DNA of 64,000 nt from Ischnura elegans (lineage: Eukaryota > Arthropoda > Insecta > Odonata > Coenagrionidae): assembly GCF_921293095.1 (NCBI RefSeq), contig NC_060257.1:56270968-56334967 (forward strand), read 5' to 3'. The position numbers and the translations under genes are program-made. Position 1 is the stretch's first letter. The number at the start of each line of letters is the position of its first letter. Positions 35,301 to 47,300 of the stretch are shown in pieces. Under the pieces are notes generated by a model. The model saw only the letters and a program-made list of their open reading frames with translations. It made no database searches and was not told the origin of the DNA.

Positions 35301-38300
35301 AAAGTTGACCTTTTGACCAAACGGGTAGATAAAAAAGTTCCGTTCCTCGAGATATATCGGGAAAATTTCAACTTGCTGTGACTAGTGTTGACTTTTCGTT
35401 CCTTTAATACGAAGGGCTTGGTGTATTTTCGTTGGAATTTTTGTGGGGTAAACAAGTTTATAAACGTCAATGTTAGGAGAACTCATACCACCTTCTCGGC
35501 CCCTCTTTTTTGGTGACGAATCACTACCTTAAAACTAAGGCTGTCTGCTTGAAATGTCGTGGTATATATAGTAGACCATTTTCAACATTTGTTTGTATCT
35601 CAAATAATATCTGATAATTTTATCTTTTACCTTATTATTATTATATCAAGTGTAATTTTTTTAAGCATTTGAGACACAGATACTTGTTGAACAATGTCTT
35701 CTCTGATTTTAGGATTGTTTAGAAAGTTAAATGTCTTAAATCAAAAATATTGGCCATTCGATGAAAGTATACTATTGTTACAATTTCAAGAATACAGGGT
35801 TATACGCGAATTTTCCATTGCTATTAAGACCGGTCGAGCAGTAGGTATGCGTCATCTCAAGACATGGAAATACAAAATTATGTCGGGGGAGGTGAATATG
35901 ACCTTCTTAGCTGGCATTCGAGCCAGCGATGTCCGATGTAGCCGGCGAAATTCACAGGCTTTTAATCGAGTTCCAAATGGGAGAATGGTATGAAATGACG
36001 TCGTATTAACGAAAGGGATTACGATTAATTGTGCGTCTAAATAACTTGCTATGATTAAAGAAAAAAACGTTAGTACGTGTAAAAATTGCTCCCTCAGGAG
36101 TTTTTTCGCTTTCCACTCTTGGAAAATAATTTTACTTTCTATATAACACCGAATAACCGATTGTATTTAAAAGGACGCATAGGTGCCCTGGCTAGCTGAG
36201 AGCAAGCGATCTCCGGTTTAGCAGGCGGGTGGTTCGGGCCCTTATTAGTGCTCCATTTAGGAGAATTTTATGAAATCACCTCGCATTACAAACACGGATT
36301 ACGATGAAATGACAGTAGAATATTTTCCATACACATAGAGACCACCGCAGACCCAATTTATCCGGCCATATGGTAAGCTCGCCAAGAGCTCGGTCTGGGT
36401 CAAAGTCATTGCAAATGAAAGTTGATGTGGTAACAGAATAGTTTAAGGGGCGGGAATAGAAAAATGGGCATATTCTGACAAAAAGGTATGAAGATTTTAC
36501 GCTGTCCATCCGTCACCAAAAAAAGATCGGCCGAGATGAAGCTGTAGGACCTCTCAACGTTGAGAATTCGTACTAGAGCCCACACCGTAAGTCTTAGCAT
36601 ATGAGCAAGTTGATATAAATGAGGACACCCCATGATTTTCACATTGAAAATATTTGTGACGGATACTGGAAGTACTACGATAACTCATAGCGGTGTGCGT
36701 TAGTTTAACTGACAGCAATTGGACTGCACCCCTCAAAAGTCACCCAGTGTCATGTCAATCGTTGGAGGGTGGTGATTATTTTAACTCAATGTACCAAGTA
36801 CGTCGCGTTTAGGATTTCGTGGCCGGCTTTTTGTTTTATGAGGTAGATTAAATTACTGTTATTTTGTGATAGTAATTGAAAAAAGCGGTTGAAATTGTTG
36901 CTAAGGAAACGTTTTCAGCTGTGTTACTACCTGCCACGCCCCACTGGGGGCATGATGGATCCCATTGGTTACTGAAAAATGTCGGTTGCTCCGGGCCTGA
37001 TCCTTGATTTTTTTCACGCTTAGCAAAAAATTTACCTGAAAATTAGAGGGTTCATTCCGAAGCTGTAAAGGCATGTGGGTAATTGATCCGAATTCGCCGG
37101 TGTTGAAGTTCCAGCATCGGAAGGACGCACGAGAAGCTTGAATTGGGAGAAGTCGATTTTGATACAACCAGAAGAGTTATCATTCAATTAATTCGTGGCG
37201 GAAATTTATCTATGTAGAGGCGATAATCAACCCCAATGAATGGAAGACCCTCTGCGTAATTAACTGAGATTAGAATGATAATAGACGTGGCAGCGTTGCG
37301 TCACGAAAGCGCTGAGTAGACAGCCGGTGGGCATGCGGTGGACTCTTCGCTCCCCCCTCCCCGACTCTCCGGCTCCTTTTTCGGCCGTCGGCAAAATCAC
37401 TCCCATCCCTTCAAGGTCACTGCCACTTCGCTTCCCCGCTCGTGTTGAAATTCGTATCGTCGATGGAGATAGCGAGTTTGGCGAATGTGTGAAAGTCAAT
37501 AGAAGTCTGTGGTCCATCTTCGTTGACGCTCATGTATATAATTACATAAGATTCCCTTATCCGTCATTCCGCGTATGCTCCGTTAATACTGCTCCTACAG
37601 AGGTAAATGAGGTGTCTTCTTAATCGTTAATTCACCGGCCTCTGACGAAAAATATAATCTCAATGTCGAATTTCATTATTTACCCCTCAGTTTGGCTTAA
37701 AATTGTCGATTACTTGCTTCACGTATGTCGACTTCACTCTTTTTTCTTTTAAACTTCAAAAAAAGGTTTAAAGAATCTGTTAAATCCATAACCGAACGAA
37801 AGGAACGTAACATAGTGTAGCAGGCAAAAATATTAAAAATAAAATCTAAGATGTATGAATTTTGTTAAATGTTCTCCAAAATAGACATCATGTGTAAGGA
37901 ACTTAAAAGATAATGCTTATCACGAATTAATAAAAATATCGTGCTGAAAGTGTTCAAGAATTATTATCAACATTTAAAACCCATTTAAGGAAACAATGTT
38001 TATAAATTAATCCATATGTCTTAAATTTACAAAGTGACAAAAAAATGCAGGAGCTTTTGGTAGCTTCAATGATTAACACCAGTGTGGATGCTCCAATCCT
38101 TAAATTTAAATTCAATGCTAGTCACACCAAATATTAATTTATATATTTAACAAAATATAAATTCATGCCAAATATAAATTGGGCATTATAATTAATATCA
38201 TTAAATTAAAAGTCAGATCAATTACCCACATGCCTTTATAGCTTGGGAATGACTCCGTCTAACTTTCAGGTAAATTTTTCACACAGGTGAAAAGTTGTTC

Positions 38301-41300
38301 TAACCAAATATAAATTATGCATTATAAACATGTATAAATAAATATGACACATGACAAAAAACTTATAAAAATATATACAAGGTAAACATAAAAGAAAATA
38401 TATTGCTTGTTAACTCTCTTTGCACTGAACTTATTCCTTGGGTATTAGTAAAAAAAAATGCCACAGGTAGTTTGATGTCATGTAGCACCTTGGGAAAATA
38501 AATTGTGAAGCTATATTGTGTGCATGTATTTGATTGTTTACATTATTATAGCTTAGCTAATAAAAATGAATACAAATATTTGCACTGTCTCAAAATAAAT
38601 GTAAGCAGTGAAATGTCATGAAATGTAGCAATATATTTAATATGAATAAATAGAAATAAAATGTAGGTATGACAATATGCTACTTCAGATGGCACCCTGG
38701 AACCAAAATTGGTAGTAGGTACTATTTCGAATTACATTCATTCATAGTTTGGCTGGATTTACCCAAAGTTATGCTAAAGGCACCTCTCCATTGAGCCCTC
38801 CTCACTAGTGGCCCCCCCTCCCCGATTTTTCTGATAAGGCATAGCCACTCACATGGGGTAAGGTTCGGAAAAAAGGAATAAACAGATATATGGCTGACAG
38901 CATAAGTTTATGCTTGAATTTTTATGCAGGGAAAGCATAGACAGTTCAATTAAATAAAAACAGCTTGGAGTAAAACTACATGGAACAGTTAAACTTTATG
39001 TCAATAAATCACTTGATGAATACCATTTCCAAAAATAATGTGTAGCCTTAATTCATACAATAAAAAAGACTGTTAACTTCAAAAATAAAAATGTTAAGTA
39101 CTGCTGTAATTGAATGAACTGCTGCTCTTTAAGGCGCCCCTTGGACTGCGATAACCCTAGGCACGTTCCTATTTTGCCTTACGGTTAATCCGGCCTTGCT
39201 AAAATTGATTTACTGTATTATCCTCCATATCTCCCTGTCCCACACCAGCTTTTTCAATTAAGAAGGGTAGTTATTAGTACTTAAAAGTACAGGAAGTACT
39301 TGTCCATTGGTCTTCCTGTGGGGACTTCTTCCTCAATTTATCCTTTTATCATATTTCTCACATAAATGCTGTCTCATTACATGGCCAATCGATTATGTTC
39401 TTCTTTGGTATAGAAAATTAAGTTTCATTACCAATTTTGGATCAAATCACACAATGGAATGAAACTTGAATTTGTTATTGGTGTGTATAAGAAATAAGAT
39501 TTTGAATTTAATCAAAGCTATGAATTCTTCACAAGCTTGTTATCAAGTTTGCCTCTTTTAGTACATATATTTTTCCTATCTTTTTAATTTTTGTAATCGT
39601 ATTTTATTTTTTTTTACAGATGCTCCATGGTGTACTCATTGCCAGGCATTGGCCCCAGAATATGTGAAGGCCGCAGCCATGTTGGAAGAGAAGGCTAAAG
39701 CTGAGGATGGAGTGAAGATTGTCCTCGCTAAGGTAGAGGCAACCGTGCAGACGGAACTGGCAGAAGAACACAATGTCAGAGGCTATCCTACACTCAAGTT
39801 TTTCAGGAGTGGAAGCTCAGTGGAGTATACTGGTGAGTTGATGAATTTTCGTATGAAGATATTGATGCTAACTACAAAGTATACGATTGTTGTGCTGATT
39901 ATACAGACTTATTTATGATAAATATTTTCTTAAGTTATGAAATTGCTTATATAAATGTATATGCACTAAAATTCAATCAAATGTCTGCTGTTAGTGTGGG
40001 TGGTAGTAATACACCTTAAATGTGTCAAATAATCAGTAGGAGGTGGGAGCTAATAGTCTATGGTTATAGATAAACTCTGTGGTATTTTCAAACGAAACAA
40101 TATTTTAGGTTATGAATGAAGATCTAAATTCTACCCAGAATTTTGGGTTGCCTAACCTTTTCACTAGTGACTGCACTCCAATGCCATTATTGCTGTAATG
40201 TTTATCCATTACAAATTTGTGCTAGTATTTAGTCATATGATTTATTTCATATTTTCTAAAATTCTCCTTTTTATAGGTGGTAGGTCTGCTGAAGATATTG
40301 TCAATTGGCTTATGAAGAAGATTGGACCACCTGCAAAGGACTTGACCAGTGTTGATGATGTTAAGGAATTCATCGAATCTTCAGAAGTGGCCATTGTTGG
40401 GTTTTTCAAGGTATAGTGCTACAATTGGTGATTCTTAACATGAAGGAAAAGTAAATTGATATTATTATGATTAGTCTTGATTCAATCTACTTATTGTTTT
40501 TATTTTGAATAATGCATTTTCACTGTACTCTATTCACTTAAGAAAGGAGTACATACCTACTTGTCTTAGTACATTAATTCAATGTTAGACTCATTATTCT
40601 TTATTTTTAATGTGTTAAATGAAATATTTTTTTGCATTTGCAACAGAGTAAAATTTAGATTTCATTTAAGGTGCTTTCTTATCAGTTTACTCATATTGAT
40701 TTTCTTTCTCTTCAGGATCAGACTACAGATTCTGCTAAGGCCTTCCTCCTTGCAGCAAGTAACATTGAATCTTATCCTTTCGGTATTGTTGCTGCCCCTG
40801 AAATTTTCAGCGAATACAATGTAGGAGAAGGAAAGGAAGCAGTCTTGCTCTTCAAGAAGTTTGATGAGGGCAGGAATGACCTGAATGTTGAGGTATGAAT
40901 ATTTTTTCTTAACTATTTACCTCCTTTCCAAATTTGTCATGATCTTGTAGCTGTCTGCTCTTTGCCAGAAATCATGGGAAAGAGCAGCTAGCAATTAATA
41001 AAGAAGAAAGAATTTAGATATCAGGGAATTAATTTGTCTTACTCCAGAAGGAGACCGAGAAATGGTGGAAAATTTGATTTTACAAGTGTTTACATTATTT
41101 GTGTTTTCATTTCAAACAATAATTGATACAGTTAATTTATGTCAATTTGTAGTTCAAGTTCAGTATTTCAGAGTTCATTTGTGTTTCAGTTTAACCGGCA
41201 CATCTCACAGTCTTACTGTCATAGTTTGTTGGTTTAAGTATTGCAAAAATTCAAGAATCTCTGGTAACATAGACTACAATTAATTTTTGTTTTTTTGAAT

Positions 41301-44300
41301 AAAATATATCGATCTCATGTGAAAAAAAATTTACTTTTTGTAAGTTAAGCACTAACAGCAACATTAGTACTGATGTACTCTTTAAATGTTAAGAATCATC
41401 AACTAATCTCATAGACAATTACAACAACCAATGACATTCTTAGAGGTTCATGTATATTGGAGATTTATTGTACCTAAATTTAATGAGCACTACTGTTACC
41501 TAGTGAACATCAGTTAATGACTTTAAAGGTTAGCGAAATACATAATACTCAATATAGACCTTTATATCAACTAATCCAGCCTCAAGCAAAGTAGTTGTTG
41601 CTAGTAGAATAGCCTGGAGATGTCATTGGTTATTATGTTGATGACTAGAAGCAGGTTTATGCCTATATACTGTCTTACTACCTATAGTGGTTGAAATCTT
41701 GATCTTATTTACATAACTTGGTGAAAATTTCATGGCAGTTATCTATTATCTCTCAGGGCATATAACAAAATCTTTGATACCGTGAGCACAGAGGTGTAGC
41801 CTCTGTTACAACCTCCCCTCCCCCCACCCATTCAGCCCAGATTATAACACCCTTTGCCTTGGAGTGTTTTCCAATCCCCCCGGAAGGGCCCCAAAATCTC
41901 TGGTTAAGCCCCCCATTCCAAAATCGTGGCTGCAGCACTGCATGAACGTCATTTTGAGTGCAAAAGATTGACATTTTCATGTCCTGATCGGAAGATATGA
42001 AAATTCTACGCATGGTTGTATAAGTTAACTTTTTTTATTCTCCTACTAATTACATTGGCCAAATAGTTTGTGTCATAATATATGAATTTTTTAAGAGTAC
42101 AGCTTCATTTATTAGTGTTTTTCCTTGTAGCACATGGTGTAGTTCATCATGCTCGTTCTTGTACCTCAAGATCTATGACTTAGTGATGTCTTATAATATC
42201 TATTGAATTTAAGTATGCCAGGACTAGCCACGGTGATAACTTTAGGGCAGTGCAAAAATTGTGTGAAAAATCCACAGGGAAAAAAATCATTTGCCTTGAC
42301 CGGGATTCAAACCCAAATCCCTCTGGTTCGAGTCCCGGTCAAGGAGAATGATTTTTTCTCTGTGCATTTTTCATATAATATCTATTGATTAAGTAATATT
42401 GCATTATTGTCAAGAAATTAATAATTTGCAATGATTAGGAAATTCTAGCATGTCATGTCGGAGACTACTAAAAGCACTTTTTTTTCCAGGATACACCCTT
42501 GACGGAGGAGGTTGTTAGGAGGTTTGTCGCCACGCAGTCCCTTCCCCTGGTCGTTGAGTTCAACCATGAGACTGCCCAGAAGATCTTCGGTGGTGAGGTC
42601 AGGACACACCTGCTCTTCTTTTTCTCCAAGGAAGGTGGACATTTTGAACAATACTTGGAAGATGCAAAGACTGCTGCCAAGCATTTCCGTGAAAAGGTCA
42701 GTGTGCAGTAAAAATTTTAATCAATTATACAACTTAATTTTTTAACAATTACACTATTCAAACTTAACCCTTTTTCTGCCACCGGGCCGATATATCGGTC
42801 CTTGCTGGTTGAGCGAAAACTGCCAGGGGCCGAATTATCGGTCTGAATTATTTCACTTTTTTTTTCGTGATTGTGGCCTTTTCAACAGCTGTAATTTATG
42901 TAAACCCCCATAATCTATCTATGGTTATAAGATGTAAATATATATTAAGAATTGCGGGGAAAAAATCTAGACTTATTAAATAAAATTAAGTAGCTGAAAA
43001 ATTTTTAAATCTGAAATGTTGCTAATTCCGGAAAATAGCCTTGGCAGTCTTCATACATCCCACCTGTAATGGGCTGGCAGTGAAATGGTTAATAAATCTG
43101 TAAATTCAGTTTTTTTCCTTTCTGAGTCATTCCTCTTGTCTTAACCCTTTTGAGGCAGTGGAGTTCTCGCCTTAGCATGACTGTTGTACAGAGCCCCAAG
43201 AGATCCCTCCGTGCCCTCCGTTTGGAGCATTTTCGCAGGACATTCGTTACAAAGGGTCTTGCTGATAATCACGCACTCTCAGCACCAACCTTTTTCCACC
43301 CCACCTATCAGGGACTCCGCATCATCTCGGATTCCGAAGATAGTTGGGTTCCCTCATTTAGGGGGCTTATAACCCTACCAGCGGCATAGTCACGGTCAAT
43401 CATGCTTCGTTTGTATTGATTAGCTATGTGGATAATTGTTGCTTGCACGAATATTGCAGGCTTCGAATTCAATCCCTTGTTTTATTCTGGGAAGTTCTAC
43501 CGTCAATATTAGTGCATTTAATGCAGCAACAATTTTCATATTTATGTTTATACTGAAATTGAGATATAAGTTAATATTTGTTGTACAATTTTGTTTTAAA
43601 AATTGTAAACGCAGCTCAAAAGACAAAGAATTCAATTCTTAGTTTATATTTTTTGAGAAAGGAAGAAATATTTATTTCAAAAACTGACTAAATGAGCAAT
43701 TGAATGAGCACGGTCCCTGCAATGGCAATGTAATAAGTTATCGCAAATTAAATAATGGACTACGTAAGAGCTGATATATTGTCCCACCACACTTTTCGCC
43801 CAAGCAGCAAAAGCCGATATATTGGCCTGCCACACTAAAAGAGTTGAATAACATTTTGTCTAGTCATGCTGCGGTATTTTGTGAACCACCACTTTTATTA
43901 ACACACCTTGATTGAATTAGGTTTTAGATCTTAAGATTGAATATGGTTTTTGAGTTTTTTTCATCTGAACTCGTCTTGAATTTGTTTGTACACTTCTGCT
44001 AATTTTTTGTTTTTATGTTACAGGTACTGTTTGTTACCATCAACTCTGATGAAGAAGACCACGGCCGCATCCTGGATTTCTTTGGAATGAAGAAGGAGGA
44101 GGTACCTGCCATGAGGTTAATCAATCTGTCCGAAGACATGATCAAGTACAAGCCAGCTGAGACTGAGATTTCAGCTAATGTTATGCAGCAGTTTGTCCAA
44201 GATTTCCTTGACGGCAAATTGAAGGTGAGAAAATTTTTGATACCATGAAACATAATTGCCTTTTTACACGGGGCATGTACTTGCACAATCTGACACGTGT

Positions 44301-47300
44301 ACGAAGGCGCAGTCAAAATTGTGTCGTGCAAAGTGGTGAATTGCTAGAACACATGCGAGAATGTGTGGACGTGAAATGGCAAAATAGCCCCTTTTCTAAT
44401 TTCGTCCATGTATTCGTGCAATTCCATGCCATTTTAGAAATCAATGAATGCAGTTCTAACCTGTGCAATTCTGTCCCCCGTGTAAAACGGCCTTAACAGT
44501 TGCTTCACATTCACAATTTTCAAAAGTCATCTTGCTGTTGGCTGGAACAATTTATTCTATATTTTGCTTAAATTTTAAATAAATTGGTGGTAGGGTGCGG
44601 TGTTGTGGCTATTGTGTTGCCTTCCCACCCAATGGGCCTGAACTCAAATACTGGTGTAGTCAAAGAATTTCAGATATCCGTGCTCAAGTGCTGTGTGGAA
44701 GCCACTTAAAGCACAGCACTCATCTGTATATTATCCGATATTAAACTGTGGTCCCTCTGGTGCCTTCTGTTAAGAGCAGGTTAATGCCGAAACGGGTTTT
44801 CACTCTGTCCTTCCTAAACTTGCCCTCATGGCACATAGCAGTCGATAACCTACTACTGTATGATTTTAATTTTTGTGGATCACTCATCTCCTTTGCTCCT
44901 CTATTTCAGTAAGCTATACAGTAGACTCTCCTTAATACGAACAACGTTATTACGAAGTTCTCGTTATTACGAAGCAAATCGTTGGTCCCGACGAAAAGGC
45001 ATATGCTAGCTATAGTAAAAGAAACGTTATTGCGAAATTTTCGTTTTTACGAAATTACGAACTTCAGTCCCGGTCCCGGCGTCTATAAAATGAACTTTAT
45101 TACGAAGTTCCCCGCATAAGCAACGGCATTTAGGTGCATATTCACTACGCTGAGTTATAATAATCGTGCCACGTTTAAGTTCTTCTCGTGAACTGAGCCC
45201 AAGAGCATCAATTATGGCTCTTTCTTCAGTGTACACGCAACATCATGTAATAAGTTTCATTCCTGTGGAGCCATGGTGACCCACTCGTAAATTGGACGTA
45301 CAGTAAGTGCCGATTCTTCCTACGCGCATTGGATTTACGAATTTTCAGAGATACGAGCATTCAAAAATTTTCAAATTTCGAATTTGGCGCCTTTCGATTT
45401 GGCCGATGCTTCGCGGTTTGGCTTGGCGTAGAGGAACTCTCACTTTGGGCACAATCTGAACAAAGTATCATTGAATCCAGTGTGAATTTAGGAACTGTTC
45501 AGCGTTTCGCCCGTTCATCCTTACCGCAAGTAGTGATTTTTTTCGGCTCCGGCTGCGTCGCACGCCCAGCTAGATCGTTCGTCATATCGTGAGCTACAGC
45601 ACGATTGTGATTCAGTGTTGCATTTTGTAGGACCGTATTTCTCATGATGTAATTTCATACAGTCCGGCCGGTGACAGTAGCCCGATGACGGCACAATAGG
45701 AGGTGCGGATAACCCTACGCCAGCACGGTTTACAGTCAATCGCTGTCCTCCAAAAGGACCCTTGCCTTGTCAACTGCATAAGGCGCACCGAAATATGGCT
45801 GATCATCAAAAAAATCCTTTCTTCGAATCACCAAAACAAGTGATTCTTCCTCTGGGTCCATTACGCGCGGCGTCCCTTCCGCATCCTTTCTTCGTGGAAC
45901 CCTTTGTAGGTGTTTCACTTTCTTAGCTGGCAACCCTGCCCCTACCCCGACCTAGACCATTCTGTGTGTCATCGGACATCTCACAGGGGCCGTGCTGTTG
46001 GTTTATCAACTTAGGAACAAGGTCTTGGAACGCAACCAGTGCGTATATCGGGCTTACTGTATTCGGGAAGATATCAACCCTCGATTGCGTCGTGCCGCAT
46101 TCCTCTGCTGAGAAACGAATGAATTTTCCTGTTTAAATAAATTTCCGCGTAATTTAATCGTGTTTATTAAATACGGTTTTTTTCCGATGATTCCTAAAAG
46201 AAACGTTGATACGAACTTCGTTATTACGAACCTCCAGATTTTCGGTCCCGCGAACTTCGTAATAACGAGAGTCTACTGTATTATTATTTTTATTCAAAGT
46301 GGGGTGGCTGTTGCAGGTTTTATTTCAGTGCATATTAGTAGTGATGAAATTCCAGTTTATAAAAAAAATCTCAGTTAAAGATCTAGTAGTAAATCAATGT
46401 TTGTGTGTTACGTTATTTTTGAGATGTGATTGTTGTTCCCTTGCACATTTCTTCATAAGTATGTATGATGTAATTAATAAAATTCAGAAATGTGGGTGAA
46501 CTTCTCTCAGGATTCCCACCGGGTTAAGAACTCAATTTCTGCCAGCGTTTTGAGCTCCAACTGGGGCTAATCCTCAAAATAAAACAACATTCAGCAGCCC
46601 TGAAGATTAGCCCGTGGTCGGAGCTCGAAACATCAGCAGAAATGGAGTTTTTAATCCGGAGGAATAAAGAGGGAAATTTACCCATATAATTTGCAGGGAA
46701 AGCATCAAATCTTATTTAATTCAGAATTCACAGGATGATATTTTGTTTACCTGAGCTAATCTGTTCTTGATATTTCGAATGGATTAACCCCTTCCAATTT
46801 GATTAATTTTCCGTATATCGTGCTCCTATTCTTTATTCATTTCTTTCTGTGGTTCTCTTTTAAATGGTATGTGATGAAATGATATTTTGTAATTTGTAAT
46901 AAACGTAGAACCATGAAATAAAATGTGATTATTAATCATGAAGAACACAGCTATTGCAACTCTAATAAAATCATTTTAATCCTTCCAATGCATAATGTTT
47001 CATGAAATATGAATTATTTATGTATACTATGTATGTTTTAACATAAGTTTTCAAAATAATTATATTGTTCCTCTAAATAGTGCTAAAATTGTGAAAATCC
47101 GATGACGAGATACACTTGTCATTGCGCAGTTTGGCATCGCAAGTTCATGATGAGATAGACTCGTCATTACAGCGCAAGGGGTTAATTTATAACCAGGTTG
47201 ACACGAGGAATATTGTGCTATATTGTATTGAGCTTATTTTCTCATATCAATCTTTTTTTTTTATTTTTTTTATTTTTAGCCTCACCTGCTCTCTCAGGAT

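Larger units (their letters stand above)
26383..39619 (+). other. PDI intron 1, 13.2 kb
   Basis: Holds several repeats: a dispersed repeat edge near 27326-27415, foldbacks at 29027-29097 and 30010-30184, a tandem duplication at 30684-30985 with an inverted relative at 36258-36480, inverted GGGGCGTCCATT-type ends at 32045-32195 and 34740-35042, and a direct repeat at 33356-33525. A GC-richer island near 37300-37620 has an open frame but no recognisable protein. No exon was found. Confidence 0.7.

Noticed and set aside
37327-37623. 98-codon open frame in a GC-richer island of PDI intron 1
   Set aside because: No splice context, no recognisable motif, and an equally open frame exists on the opposite strand.
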